From Ramlibacter ginsenosidimutans (GTDB taxonomy: Bacteria > Pseudomonadota > Gammaproteobacteria > Burkholderiales > Burkholderiaceae_C): 64,000 nucleotides of DNA. Where the stretch lies: the NCBI RefSeq assembly GCF_042678185.1, contig NZ_JBHUDQ010000013.1. One strand, 5' to 3'. The notes below the pieces were generated by a model. The model was not told where the DNA came from, made no database searches, and saw only the letters and a list, made by a program, of their open reading frames with translations. Numbering within the stretch: position 1 is the first letter of the stretch; each line of letters starts with the position of its first letter. The position numbers and the translations under genes were made by a program. Below are positions 36,986 to 46,579 of the stretch, one piece after another.

Positions 36986-37308
36986 ATGGCAGAACCAGTC
37001 GGCACGCGCCGTCTCGCGGGCATTGCGTCCGGCTGCGCCCTTCTTTCAGCGTCGCTTGTGCCGCTCACGAGCGACGCCCACGGCTTCGTGGGCCAGCGCT
37101 TCTTTCCAGCGACAATCGCCACCGACGACCCGTTCGTGGCCGACGAGCTTTCGCTGGCCGCTGCGCCGGCCCTCGGCTTCATGGACCCGTTCAAGGTGCT
37201 CGCCGAGGCGGTGCGCAACCGCACCTTCTGGGTGCTGTCGGGCACCTTCTTCATCTGCGGCCTGAGCACCAACGGCCTGCTGCAGACGCACTTCATCTCG
37301 CCGTGTGG
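36986..37308 (+). pseudogene. chimera: exported-protein N-terminus joined to an MFS fragment
   Basis: From the ATG at 36986, a signal peptide and AHGFVGQRFFPATIATDD look like the start of an exported protein family of Burkholderiales. In the same frame the sequence turns, near 37180, into FKVLAEAVRNRTFWVLSGTF and ICGLSTNGLLQTHFIS, a block from the second half of an MFS transporter. It then breaks off into non-coding DNA. Two deletions or a recombination joined unrelated genes. Confidence 0.6.
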
Positions 37309-37345
37309 TGACCGCGGCGGCGGGCCCGTCCCGAACGGCGGTTCC

Positions 37346-37582
37346 TTACACCCCGGTGACCGCCCCGCCCAATCTCTGCGCCACCCAGTCCATTATGTGG
37401 TTGACGACCATCGATTCTCGCAGCGCGTTGCCCACCCGCCATCCAATTGGCGACGAGAAGATCCGCGAGTGCTGGAACACCTCGCGCGCGAACCTCGTGC
37501 AGCCGGCGAAAGTTGAGGGCGCTACCTTTGCCGCGGCGGACGGTGTCTCCTCGTCGAGCTTGTAGGGGATGAGCCATTCCAT
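37346..37582 (-). CDS. small hypothetical protein, last gene of the catabolic operon
   Basis: 78 aa from the ATG at 37582, with AAGGAG eight bases before the start and 17 bp after the hydrolase stop. The start (MEWLIPYKLDEETPSAAA) and the amphipathic C-terminus (VVNHIMDWVAQRLGGAV) look protein-like. No family is recognised. It is probably cotranscribed with the ABC-transporter genes upstream. The chimeric pseudogene ends just beyond it on the other strand. Confidence 0.6.
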   Translation of the reverse strand: MEWLIPYKLDEETPSAAAKVAPSTFAGCTRFAREVFQHSRIFSSPIGWRVGNALRESMVVNHIMDWVAQRLGGAVTGV

Positions 37583-37599
37583 GGCGCGACTCCTTGCGT

Positions 37600-38493
37600 T
37601 CAGTCTTGCGGCTGCAGCGTGTGGCTGGTGATCGCGCGCAGCGTCGGGCTGTGCGCTTCCAGGTAGTCGGTGAGGATACCGAAATGGTCGTGGCCTTCCA
37701 GCACGTGCAGCTCCGGGCACATCCCGTGGCGGCGCAGGTGGTGGTAGTACCGCAGCGACTGGTCCACCCACTGTTCGGGTTCGAGGCTGCCCGCGATGAT
37801 GGCAACGGGGCACTGCACCTTCAGCGGCCGCCGCTCGACGTCGTGCCGGCTGGCCAGCTCCGGCGTCAGGCGCAACTGCTCGTTCACCGTGGTCTTCATG
37901 GCCGGTGTGGGATCGAAGATGCCGCTGATGAGCGTGGTACCCGTGATGGCCGAGGCGTCCACGCCGCGCGCCGACCAGTCGGTCGCCAGGATCTCGGCCG
38001 CCAAGTGCGCGCCGGCCGAGTGGCCGGACAAGCTGATGCGGCGCGGATCGCCGCCATGGTTGGCGATGTTTCGGCAGGTCCATTCGAAAGCGGACAGCGC
38101 CGAGTCCACCACGCCGTCGAGTGTGGATTGCGGGCAGAGTTCGTAGTTGACGATGACCGTGGTGATGCCCACGGGCACCAGCGCGCCAGCAATGAATGCG
38201 AAGTTCTGCTTGTCTTGCGTGCGCCAGTAGCCGCCATGCAGGAAGATGTGCACGGGGTTGGCTGTGCCGGGCGCCCGATACACGTCCAGCGTGCGCAGGG
38301 CATGCTCCCCATACCGCACTTCGACTGGCTTCAGGTCGCGCCGCACCTGCTCGTTCTGGCCTGCCCGCTCCTTGCCGTAGCGGGCAAAGCCGGGAAAGGC
38401 CTTCTGCGGGTTGTACTGGTACTCGTGCTGGTCGGGCGTGAGCGTTGCCCAGGGAGCGGTGGTGCGGGCCGGGGAGCCCGTTTCTCGAATCAT
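37600..38493 (-). CDS. arylformamidase-like alpha/beta hydrolase
   Basis: 297 aa. The motifs HGGYW (oxyanion hole, near residue 86), GHSAGAH (nucleophile serine), a late aspartate region and LEGHDHFGI (catalytic histidine) match the kynurenine-formamidase / esterase branch. The substrate need not be N-formylkynurenine; amide or ester hydrolysis fits the uptake operon context. It lies about 50 bp after the ABC permease gene. Confidence 0.85.
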   Translation of the reverse strand: MIRETGSPARTTAPWATLTPDQHEYQYNPQKAFPGFARYGKERAGQNEQVRRDLKPVEVRYGEHALRTLDVYRAPGTANPVHIFLHGGYWRTQDKQNFAFIAGALVPVGITTVIVNYELCPQSTLDGVVDSALSAFEWTCRNIANHGGDPRRISLSGHSAGAHLAAEILATDWSARGVDASAITGTTLISGIFDPTPAMKTTVNEQLRLTPELASRHDVERRPLKVQCPVAIIAGSLEPEQWVDQSLRYYHHLRRHGMCPELHVLEGHDHFGILTDYLEAHSPTLRAITSHTLQPQD

Positions 38494-38545
38494 TTACTTC
38501 ATTCCTTGCCTGCTTACCACGAGGCGAGTGGGTCGTTCACTCGCC

Positions 38546-39421
38546 CTAGCGGCGGTCCATCAATCGCTGCAGGCCGCGGCCGACCAGCAGCAGGGAAAAT
38601 GCGGCCAGCAGAATCGCCAGCCCGGGATAAAGCGAGAGCCAGGGCGCCAGCATGATGCTGTCCTTCCCCTGCTGCAAGATCGCGCCCCAGTCCGGGGAAG
38701 GCGGCTGCACGCCGAGCCCGAGGAAGCCGAGCGCGGCCTGGATCTGCAGCACCAGCGGGAACAGGATCACGTACTGCACGAAGAGCAGCGGCAGGATGTT
38801 GCGCAGCACGTGGCGCCACAGGATCGCGGCCTCGGTGAGGCCGACGGAACGCGCCGCCTCCACGTATGTCTTGCTGTTCTCACCGAGCACGCCGGAGCGC
38901 GCGATGCGGAAGAATACCGGCAGGTACACGACGCTGAGCGCCAGCACCAGGTTGCGCGTGGCGGGGCCGAGCACGCCGGCCACGATCATGCCCAGGATAA
39001 TGGGTGGGAAGCTAAGGATCACGTCCACCAGCCGGCCAAGCACTTGATCCAGCCAGCCGCCCGCAAAGCCCGAGAGCGCGCCCGCGAGGCCGCCGACGAT
39101 GCCCGCCAGCAGCAGCGAGCCCGCGCAGATCGAAAGTGTGATCCGGGTGCCGTGGATCACGCGCGCATACACGTCGCGGCCGGTGTCGTCGGTGCCGAAC
39201 AGGTGGGCGGCGGAGGGCGCCTGCAGCGCGTGGTTCATGTCGATCGCGAAGGGCGACTGGCTCGTGAACAGCGTCGGCAGCAGCGCGATGGCCAGCAGCA
39301 CGAACATCACGAGGGCGCCGCACGCGAGTCCTGGCTCGCGGTGCACCAGCCGCAGCGCCGAGTGGGCCCATCCGCGCGAGGCTGCGACGCGGGGCAGGGA
39401 GGCTTGCGTGTTCAATTCCAT
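38546..39421 (-). CDS. ABC transporter permease, DppC type
   Basis: 291 aa from the ATG at 39421, five bases after the DppB-type stop. Six membrane helices. The DppC N-terminal loop with FGTDDTGRDVYARVIHGTRI is diagnostic, and the EAA loop is EAARSVGLTEAAILWRHVLRN. It pairs with the permease at 39426 to form the channel. Confidence 0.92.
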   Translation of the reverse strand: MELNTQASLPRVAASRGWAHSALRLVHREPGLACGALVMFVLLAIALLPTLFTSQSPFAIDMNHALQAPSAAHLFGTDDTGRDVYARVIHGTRITLSICAGSLLLAGIVGGLAGALSGFAGGWLDQVLGRLVDVILSFPPIILGMIVAGVLGPATRNLVLALSVVYLPVFFRIARSGVLGENSKTYVEAARSVGLTEAAILWRHVLRNILPLLFVQYVILFPLVLQIQAALGFLGLGVQPPSPDWGAILQQGKDSIMLAPWLSLYPGLAILLAAFSLLLVGRGLQRLMDRR

Positions 39422-39425
39422 TTCC

Positions 39426-40370
39426 TCAGGACAACCGCACGCGAGGGTCAATCACGCGGTACAGCAGGTCGATGGCCAGGTTCACCAGCAGCGCGCACAT
39501 CATTACGACCAGCAGCGCGCCCTGCAGCACGGGATAGTCGCGCGTCTCGATGGCCGTCAGCAGCAGGCGGCCGATGCCGGGGATCGCGAACAGCGATTCC
39601 ACGATCACCACGCCGCCCAGGATCTGGATGAAGATCAGTCCCATGAAGGTGACTAGCGGAATCAGGATGTTGCGCAGGATGTGCTTGAAGAAGACCAGCC
39701 GCACCGGCAGGCCCTTGGCCAGCGCCGTGCGCACATAGTCTTGGCGGAAGGCGGACACCACGTTCTGCCGCACGAACTGGCTGCAGGCCGCCGCCTGCAA
39801 CACGACGAGCGCCACTACCGGCAGCGCCAGCATCTGCAGGTTGTCGCCGAGCGACTCGCCCGGCGTCGCATAAATCATGGGCGGCGACCAGCCGGTCGCC
39901 GAGGACACGGCCACGAGCAGCATCAGCCCGACCCAGAACACCGGCGCCGCGAGACCGAGGAGGTTGAGGCCTTGCACGATCACGTCGACGACCCCGCCTT
40001 CGTGGATGCCGGCCACGATGCCCAGCGGAATGCCGATCGCCGTGGCCAGCAACAGCGTCAGCACCCCGATCTCCGCAGTCACCAGGAATGCGCTACCCAC
40101 CATGCCAGCGACTGGTTGCCCGCGCACCCAGCTCGCGCCCAGGTCGCCGGTCACGGCATGGCCGATCCAGGCCAGGTACTGCTGCCACAGGGGCTGGTCC
40201 AGCCCGAAGAAGGCGCGCAGCGACTGGGCCGCGGCCGGATCGCCGCTCTGGCCCAGCATCTGGGCCACGACGTCGCCCGGCACGGCGCGCACGATCAGGA
40301 AGACCAGCATCGAGGCGAGCACCGCCGTCAGCAGCGATGCGCCCGCCCGTCGCAGCAGGTACCGGCTCAT
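39426..40370 (-). CDS. ABC transporter permease, DppB type
   Basis: 314 aa with six membrane helices. The start MSRYLLRRAGASLLTAVL and the FFGLDQPLWQQYLAWIG segment are typical of DppB. The EAA loop is near YVRTALAKGLPVRLVFFKH. It lies seven bases after the binding-protein gene. Confidence 0.92.
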   Translation of the reverse strand: MSRYLLRRAGASLLTAVLASMLVFLIVRAVPGDVVAQMLGQSGDPAAAQSLRAFFGLDQPLWQQYLAWIGHAVTGDLGASWVRGQPVAGMVGSAFLVTAEIGVLTLLLATAIGIPLGIVAGIHEGGVVDVIVQGLNLLGLAAPVFWVGLMLLVAVSSATGWSPPMIYATPGESLGDNLQMLALPVVALVVLQAAACSQFVRQNVVSAFRQDYVRTALAKGLPVRLVFFKHILRNILIPLVTFMGLIFIQILGGVVIVESLFAIPGIGRLLLTAIETRDYPVLQGALLVVMMCALLVNLAIDLLYRVIDPRVRLS

Positions 40371-40377
40371 GGCGTCC

Positions 40378-41973
40378 TTACTTCTTCAGGTAGGTGCGCG
40401 CGAGGCCGAAGTACCAGCCGGTCGGATGCTGCTGGTAGTTCTGCACCGACGCGTTGCGCACCGTCACGATGTCGGGGCTGAACAAGAAGATCGTCGGCAC
40501 GCTCTGCGCGAAACGCTTCTGGAACTCCATGTAGTCCGCCTTGCGCTTGGCGGGGTCGAGCTCCGCGCGCGCCTTGTCTAGGGCCGCGCTGGCCTCGTCG
40601 TCCTTCCAGTTGCGGAAGTCGGCGCCCTCAGGGGCCTTGTGGTAGTGACGGTAGAACATCAGGTCCGGATCGGGCTGCGTCGCGTCGTCATTGAAAGTGA
40701 AGCCCATGGTCTTCGAGCGGAACTCGTTGATCCACACGCCGAGGTCCTGCCGCTGGATCGTGAGGTTCACGCCGATGCGGGCGAGCTGCTGTTTCAGCGT
40801 GACGGCCGCCGGATCCATCCAGTCGTACTTGTTGATGGTCTTGAGCGTGAGGCTGAAGCCGTTACCGTAGCCGGCTTCTTGCAGCAGCTTCTTGGCCTTC
40901 TCGATGTCGGGCTTCGTGTTCGGCAGCGTCGCGGGATCGGCTCCCCAGCGCTGCTGCATTGCGCCGACCATCGTGTAGATCACCCGGCCGTACTTGCCGA
41001 TGGCCGCCTGCATGATCTCCTGGCGGTCCACGGCCAGCGCGATGGCCTGCCGCACGCGCGGGTCGTCCAGAGGCTTGGTTTCGTTGCCGAGGTCCAGCAT
41101 CGTCTTGGCCAACGAAGGCCAGCGCTCCACGGTCAGCCCCGGCGTCTTCTCGACCTGCTCGATGTCGGTCGGGCGGTTCAGCGTCGCCATGTCGATGCGC
41201 TTGTTTTTCAGCGCCACGATCAGGCTGGCCGCGTTCGGCACGAACAGTACGTTGATGCGATCCAGGTAAGGAGTGTCCTTTTCCCAGTAGTCCGGGTTGC
41301 GCACCAGCACCAGATTGCTGTTCGGGCGGAAGTCGGCCACCTTGAAGGGGCCGGTGCCGACACTCGTGCTGTTCAGGGCCTGCGCCGCGCCAGGCCTGTC
41401 AAAGTAGCCAGCCGGGACGACGCCGCCGTACTTGTTGCCCAGCGTCATCGGCAGCGCGGCGCTCACGCGCGAGAGCGTGAAGCGCACAGTGTTGTCGTCG
41501 ACCGCTTCTACATTGGTGACTGGCGAGAGGTCGCCGGCGCCCGGGGAGCCGTTCTTCGGATCGCGCAGGTAGTTATAGCTGTAGGCGACGTCCTTGGCGG
41601 TCATCGTCGCGCCGTTGTGGAACTTGATGCCGCGCTTCAGCTTGATCGTGTACACGAGGCCGCCATTGGACACCTGGTAGCTGTCCGCCAGCAGGGGCTC
41701 CGCCGTGCCGTCCGGGCCTTCATAGAACAGGCCTTGGTACACCAGCACGGTAAATTTGATGCGGGCATCGGCGGCCTGGTGGAATGGGTCGAGTCCCGGC
41801 GGCTCGACCAGCGAACCGAAGGAAAGGATGCCGCCCTTGACCGCGCCAGCTGCCGTCGGCCCGTACAGGGCGGGCGCCGCATGGGCGAGGGAAGCGCAAG
41901 TCACGGCCACGCTGGCGCACAGCGCGCCGGTGATCTGCCGCCACGCAGTGGGGCGACGCAGTTCCAACTTCAT
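40378..41973 (-). CDS. ABC transporter substrate-binding protein, family 5
   Basis: 531 aa from the ATG at 41973, with AAGGAG eight bases before. The signal peptide ends SLAHAAP. SBP family-5 features: FGSLVEPPGLDPFHQ, LADSYQVSNGGLVYTIKLK, GIKFHNGATMTAKDVAYSYN, and PYLDRINVLFVPN. It delivers a peptide, glycoside or other organic ligand to the permeases; the ligand is unknown. Confidence 0.92.
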   Translation of the reverse strand: MKLELRRPTAWRQITGALCASVAVTCASLAHAAPALYGPTAAGAVKGGILSFGSLVEPPGLDPFHQAADARIKFTVLVYQGLFYEGPDGTAEPLLADSYQVSNGGLVYTIKLKRGIKFHNGATMTAKDVAYSYNYLRDPKNGSPGAGDLSPVTNVEAVDDNTVRFTLSRVSAALPMTLGNKYGGVVPAGYFDRPGAAQALNSTSVGTGPFKVADFRPNSNLVLVRNPDYWEKDTPYLDRINVLFVPNAASLIVALKNKRIDMATLNRPTDIEQVEKTPGLTVERWPSLAKTMLDLGNETKPLDDPRVRQAIALAVDRQEIMQAAIGKYGRVIYTMVGAMQQRWGADPATLPNTKPDIEKAKKLLQEAGYGNGFSLTLKTINKYDWMDPAAVTLKQQLARIGVNLTIQRQDLGVWINEFRSKTMGFTFNDDATQPDPDLMFYRHYHKAPEGADFRNWKDDEASAALDKARAELDPAKRKADYMEFQKRFAQSVPTIFLFSPDIVTVRNASVQNYQQHPTGWYFGLARTYLKK

Positions 41974-42013
41974 TTCAGTCTCCTTGTTAGCGGGCGGTCC
42001 GAGCCGCCCTGGT

Positions 42014-42472
42014 TCATGCGGCAAAAGCCACCACGAATTCGATCTCCACCGCCGCATCGCGGGGCAGTTCGGCCACCCCGACTGCGGACCGCGCATGTCG
42101 GCCCGCGGGGCCGAGGATCTCCACCAGCAAATCGGAGGCGGCATCGATCACCTTCGGCTGCTCGTTGAAGCCGGGCGCCGAAGCCACGAAGCCGTTGACC
42201 TTGAGCACGCGCGTGATGCGACCCAGGTCGCCCAGTTCGGCCCCGAGGCAGGCCAGGGCCTGCAGCACGCAGATGCGCGCTTCTCCACGGGCCTGTTCGA
42301 GCGACACCTGCGCCCCGACCTTGCCGAATACGCGCACCTCCCTGTCGACCTTGGGCAGCTGGCCGCTGACGTAGGCCACGCCGTCATGCGTGGTGACCGG
42401 CACGTAGTTGAAGGAAGGCTTGGCGGGCTCGGGCAGCGTGAGCCCGAGCTGGGCGAGTCGTTGTTGGATCAT
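42014..42472 (-). CDS. RidA/YjgF-family protein
   Basis: 152 aa. The RidA pattern is visible: VAYVSGQLPK near residue 33, an alanine-rich helix with QALACLGAELGDLGRITRVLKV, and the C-terminal GRHARSAVGVAELPRDAAVEIE. The arginine of RSAVGV is the usual active-site residue. Such proteins hydrolyse imines and enamines or are catabolic deaminases. The start overlaps the epimerase stop by ATGA. It fits a pathway forming amino or keto intermediates. Confidence 0.88.
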   Translation of the reverse strand: MIQQRLAQLGLTLPEPAKPSFNYVPVTTHDGVAYVSGQLPKVDREVRVFGKVGAQVSLEQARGEARICVLQALACLGAELGDLGRITRVLKVNGFVASAPGFNEQPKVIDAASDLLVEILGPAGRHARSAVGVAELPRDAAVEIEFVVAFAA

Positions 42473-43464
42473 GGGGTGTGGGGACCGCCGCCTTCCAGCA
42501 TTTCAGCGAGGAGGCGCGACAGGTCCAGGGAGGGAGAGAAACCGGTGTCCCGGCGGAATCGGCGGTCGTCCACCAGCGGGAAGAGCAGCGCGGGCGGCTG
42601 AGCGCGGAAGTCCACCGCGAAGCCCGGCACCATTTGCTGCAGGCGCTCGGCGATCTCCTGCGGGTGGGCGGTGAAGCCGTTGATGTTGTAGGTGGCGGCC
42701 AGCCGGCGCGGGTGGCGCAGCGTGCACAGGACGGCGGCAGCCACGTCCCGCACGTGCATCAGGTCCACAGCTTCGTTGTGGAAGCCGAAGCCGTGGCGCG
42801 CGCCGGGACGCGCCGCGCGGATCAGGTCCATCAATTGCGCCGCGGCGCCGCGGTACCAGAGGCCCGGGCCGAGGATCAGCGGCAGCCGCAGCGCGGTGAC
42901 CGCCACCCCGTCGCGGCGCACCGCGAACTCCGCGACTTCCTCCGCCAGGTGCTTGGTGAGGCCATAGACGGTCAGGGGGCACTTGGCCGCGCTCTCGTCG
43001 ACCCGCTCTTGCGCATAGGAGCCGGCATCGCCGTAGACGACCGTCGAACTGGTCCACACGACCTGGCGCACGCCGGCTTCACGGGATGCCGCCAGCAGGT
43101 GACGCAGGCCATCGACGTTGATGCCGAAGGCGCGATCTGCATCGCTTTCGCCGGCGCGCATCAAGCCTTCGCCGCTGCCGGCGTACGCCGCGCACGAGAC
43201 CACCGCATGCGGCGCGACACGCGCCAGCGCTGCGCGCACGGCAGCGGCATCGTCGATGCCGACGTCGATGCTGCCCACCTGGCCGGCCACATCGGCCAGC
43301 AGGTCCGAGTCCATCTTTGGGCCGAGCACGTCGACCTCGCAGCCGAAAGCCACCAGCGCACGCACGATGTGCGAGCCGACGAAGCCGCGGCCGCCCGCCA
43401 CCACCACGCGGTCGCCCGGCTGCAGCACCGGCTTGCCGCCCGCGTTCTCAGAGGGGCAGGTCAT
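42469..43464 (-). CDS. NAD-dependent epimerase/dehydratase
   Basis: 331 aa from the ATG at 43464, overlapping the preceding ATPase gene by 17 bases. The extended-SDR fold starts VVVAGGRGFVGSHIV (GxxGxxG). The catalytic pair is YGLTK (Tyr-xxx-Lys), with SSTVVYGD before it. It acts on a sugar or hydroxy acid, perhaps the imported compound. Confidence 0.88.
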   Translation of the reverse strand: MTCPSENAGGKPVLQPGDRVVVAGGRGFVGSHIVRALVAFGCEVDVLGPKMDSDLLADVAGQVGSIDVGIDDAAAVRAALARVAPHAVVSCAAYAGSGEGLMRAGESDADRAFGINVDGLRHLLAASREAGVRQVVWTSSTVVYGDAGSYAQERVDESAAKCPLTVYGLTKHLAEEVAEFAVRRDGVAVTALRLPLILGPGLWYRGAAAQLMDLIRAARPGARHGFGFHNEAVDLMHVRDVAAAVLCTLRHPRRLAATYNINGFTAHPQEIAERLQQMVPGFAVDFRAQPPALLFPLVDDRRFRRDTGFSPSLDLSRLLAEMLEGGGPHTP

Positions 43465-44437
43465 CGCGGATGCACGCCTTGAAATGACCGGGGCCCACGG
43501 GCCGCAGTTCGGGGACTTCGCGCGCGCACGCATCGACGGCGAAGGGACAGCGGGTGCGGAACACGCAACCGGAGGGCGGGGCTGCCGGACTCGGGATCTC
43601 GCCGCGCAGCACCAGCGTGCGCTGGCGCCGCCCGCCCGGTGCGGCCTGCAGCAAGGCCGCCGTGTACGGGTGCGCGGGGCGGCGATAGAGCGACTCGGTG
43701 GGCGCCATTTCCATCGTGCGCCCTAGGTAGAGCACCATGACGCGGTCGGCCACCGACTCCACCACCGACAGGTCGTGGCTGATGAACAGCATGGCCAAGC
43801 CGAGGTCGCGCTGCAGGTCCTGCAGCAGGTTGACGATCTCCGCCTGCACGGAGACGTCCAGCGCCGAGACGGGCTCGTCGGCGACGATGAAGCGGGGCTC
43901 GGGCGCCAGCGCGCGCGCGATCGCGATGCGCTGCCGCTGGCCGCCGGAGAAGGCCTTAGGATAGCGATCCAGCATGTCGCGCGGCAAGCCCACCCTGGCG
44001 AGCAGCGCGGCGGAGCGCTCGCGCACCTCGCCACGCGCGCACACGCCGTGCAGCAGCAGCGACTCCGCCAGCGCGGCGCCCACCGTCATGCGCGGGTTCA
44101 GGCTCGCGAACGGATCCTGGAACACCATCTGCATCTTGCGGCGAAAGCGCCGCAGTTCCGCCGCGCGCAGCGCGTGGATGTCGGTGCCGTCGACCTCGGT
44201 GCGACCCGCGGTCGCTTCGAGCAGGCGCAGCACAAGGCGGCCCAGCGTCGACTTGCCCGAGCCCGACTCGCCGACCAAGCCCAGCACTTCGCCCGGCGCG
44301 AGTTCGAAGGATACGTCCTGCACCGCGCGCACGACGTGGCCGCCGCCCTCGAAGTGCTTGCGCATGCCGGTGGCACGCACGAGCGGTCGCGTGATGTCGG
44401 GCGTCACTGCCTCCACCGGCAGGGGACGTGCGCTCAT
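43448..44437 (-). CDS. ABC transporter ATP-binding protein, OppF/DppF type
   Basis: 329 aa from the ATG at 44437, which overlaps the OppD-type stop (ATGA). Walker A GESGSGKST, signature FSGGQRQRIAIARAL, Walker B FIVADEPVSALD and the switch histidine ISHD are present. The C-terminal cysteine-rich oligopeptide domain (FRTRCPFAVDAC) is typical and usually binds an Fe-S cluster. Confidence 0.93.
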   Translation of the reverse strand: MSARPLPVEAVTPDITRPLVRATGMRKHFEGGGHVVRAVQDVSFELAPGEVLGLVGESGSGKSTLGRLVLRLLEATAGRTEVDGTDIHALRAAELRRFRRKMQMVFQDPFASLNPRMTVGAALAESLLLHGVCARGEVRERSAALLARVGLPRDMLDRYPKAFSGGQRQRIAIARALAPEPRFIVADEPVSALDVSVQAEIVNLLQDLQRDLGLAMLFISHDLSVVESVADRVMVLYLGRTMEMAPTESLYRRPAHPYTAALLQAAPGGRRQRTLVLRGEIPSPAAPPSGCVFRTRCPFAVDACAREVPELRPVGPGHFKACIRDDLPL

Positions 44438-45441
44438 TGCAGGATCTCCCGCCAGCGGACGCAACGGGCCGCGCGCCCGACGTCGACCGGATCGAGCGCG
44501 ATCGGTGCCTCGCTACAGCGCTCCTGCGCATAGGGACACCGGCTCTGGAAGCGGCAGCCCACCGGCGGATGCAATGCGCTCGGCATGCTGCCGGGAATGG
44601 GCTGCATGCGCGTGGCGCGGCCGCTGCCGCCGCGCGGAATGCAGGACAGCAGCGCGCGCGTGTAGGGATGCGCAGGCCGCTGCAGCACTTCGGCAACCGG
44701 GCCTTCCTCGACGACCTGGCCCGCGTACATGACGGCCACGCGATCGGCGATGTCGCCGACCAGGTGCAGGTCGTGCGTGATGAAGATCATCGCCATGTCC
44801 CGGGCCCGCTGCAGATCGCGCAGCAACTGCACGATCTGCGCCTGCACGGTCACGTCGAGGGCTGTGGTCGGTTCGTCGGCGATCAGCAGCACGGGGTCGC
44901 AGGCCAGCGCGATGGCCATCATCACGCGTTGCCGCATGCCGCCGGACAGCTGGTGCGGATAGGCGTCGACCCGCTTGGCCGGATCGGCGATGCCCATCTG
45001 CGCGAGCAGTTCGATGGCCGCCTGGCGCGCCGCGCCGCGCGACAACCCGCGATGGATGCGCAGCGACTCGCCGATCTGGTCGCCGATCGGGAACACCGGG
45101 TTCAGGCTGGACATCGGGTCCTGGAACACCATGGCGACGTCGCCGCCGCGCACGCGGTTCATGGCGCGTTCGGGCAGGGCGGTGAGGTCGATCGGCTCCG
45201 CGCCGGCGCGGGCCAGGCGCACGTGCCCGCCGGCGATGCGGGCGCCGCCGCGTTCGACGAGCCGCATGATGGTCATGCCGGTGACCGACTTGCCGGAACC
45301 CGATTCGCCGACGATGGCGAGGGTCTCGCCCGCCGCCACCGTGAAGGTTACGCCGTCGACGGCCCGCACGACGCCGTCGTCCGTGGGGAAGAAGACCTGC
45401 AGGTCGCGGACGTCGAGCACCGGCGCGCTGCGGCCGGCCAT
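44434..45441 (-). CDS. ABC transporter ATP-binding protein, OppD/DppD type
   Basis: 335 aa from the ATG at 45441, one base after the upstream stop; an ATG at 45456 is possible and would overlap it. Walker A GESGSGKSV, signature LSGGMRQRVMMAIAL, Walker B LLIADEPTTALD and the C-terminal CRFQSRCPYAQERC motif are intact. Partner of the OppF-type ATPase. Confidence 0.93.
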   Translation of the reverse strand: MAGRSAPVLDVRDLQVFFPTDDGVVRAVDGVTFTVAAGETLAIVGESGSGKSVTGMTIMRLVERGGARIAGGHVRLARAGAEPIDLTALPERAMNRVRGGDVAMVFQDPMSSLNPVFPIGDQIGESLRIHRGLSRGAARQAAIELLAQMGIADPAKRVDAYPHQLSGGMRQRVMMAIALACDPVLLIADEPTTALDVTVQAQIVQLLRDLQRARDMAMIFITHDLHLVGDIADRVAVMYAGQVVEEGPVAEVLQRPAHPYTRALLSCIPRGGSGRATRMQPIPGSMPSALHPPVGCRFQSRCPYAQERCSEAPIALDPVDVGRAARCVRWREILQ

Positions 45442-45442
45442 C

Positions 45443-46579
45443 TCACCTGAGGGCATATTTCTCGACCGCGCTCCAATCCAGCTCGATGCCGAGGCCGGGA
45501 CCCGGGGGCACCGGCAACAGCCCGTCCTTTGCCACGAGGGGCTGTTTAAACAGTTGCTCCCGCAACGGATTTGCGCCGACGTCGTATTCGACCAGCGTCG
45601 GCCACGGCGCGTCCTGCGCCTGTGGGCTGGGCGAGCGCGATGCGACGTAGTGCGCCGCTGCCGCCAGGCCGATGCCGGAACCCCACACGTGGGGCGACAG
45701 GCGCACGTGGTGCAGCTCGGCGAGATCTGCGATGCGTCGGCCCTGCCAGAAGCCGCCGCACAGCGACAGGTCGGGTTGCACGACATCCACCGCGCGGCGC
45801 TCCAGCAGCCGCTGGAAGTCGTGCACCGTGTAGAGGGCCTCGCCCGTGGCCACCGGCACGGGGCTGCAGCGTTGCAGCACTTCATAGCCGGCGATGTCCT
45901 GCGGCGCGAGCGGCTCCTCCACCCAGCCGATGCGATGCGGCGCCAGCGCGGCGAGCGTGTGCTTCGCGAGGTCGAGCGAGTAGTTGGAGTTGATGTCTAC
46001 CATCAGGTCGATGTCTTCGCCCAGCACGTGCCGCGCCTCGCGCACGCGCGCCAAGTCGGAGGCGGGGCCCAGGCCGATCTTGATCTTGACCGCGCGGTGC
46101 TTACCGGCCGCAATCGCCTCCAGTTGCGGCGTGAAGTCGCGCGCGTTGTCCTCCGTGATGTAGCCACCCGAGGCATACACCGGGACGTGCTCGGAACCGC
46201 GGCCGCCAATCAGGCGGCACACGGGCAGGCCGATCTCCTTGCCGAGAGCGTCTTTTGCGGCGATGTCGATACCACTGATGCAGGCCATCATCTGGTTCTG
46301 AACACCGAAGTGGTAATGGCGCGCGAGGATGCGGCTGAACACCAGCTCCACGTCGGCGAGGTCGCTGCCTTCCAGATAGCTCGCCAGCAGGGGCAAGTAG
46401 GCCTGATTCACTGCGGGCATGCCCCACGCTTCGCCGATGCCCGTCACGCCGGAGCGGGTCTCGACCACCACGATGGTCGTCTGGCGCGCCGTCGCCAGGG
46501 ATTTGGCCATTCCATACGCCCTGCCTGGGGGCAGCGCCACGGACAGCGGAATGAACTTGATGCTGGATATCGCCGACAA
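45443..46579 (-). CDS. enolase-superfamily enzyme (mandelate racemase/muconate lactonizing group)
   Basis: 378 aa. The lid domain is followed by the barrel with KIKIG (catalytic lysines), metal ligands Asp in DINSNY, Glu in WVEEPL and Glu in ATGEALY, and a histidine in SPHVWGSGIG. These are the MR/MLE-subgroup residues. The enzyme abstracts a proton alpha to a carboxylate: racemisation, dehydration or cycloisomerisation. It is the first gene of the ABC operon and 175 bp from the divergent TPP enzyme. Confidence 0.9.
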   Translation of the reverse strand: MSAISSIKFIPLSVALPPGRAYGMAKSLATARQTTIVVVETRSGVTGIGEAWGMPAVNQAYLPLLASYLEGSDLADVELVFSRILARHYHFGVQNQMMACISGIDIAAKDALGKEIGLPVCRLIGGRGSEHVPVYASGGYITEDNARDFTPQLEAIAAGKHRAVKIKIGLGPASDLARVREARHVLGEDIDLMVDINSNYSLDLAKHTLAALAPHRIGWVEEPLAPQDIAGYEVLQRCSPVPVATGEALYTVHDFQRLLERRAVDVVQPDLSLCGGFWQGRRIADLAELHHVRLSPHVWGSGIGLAAAAHYVASRSPSPQAQDAPWPTLVEYDVGANPLREQLFKQPLVAKDGLLPVPPGPGLGIELDWSAVEKYALR

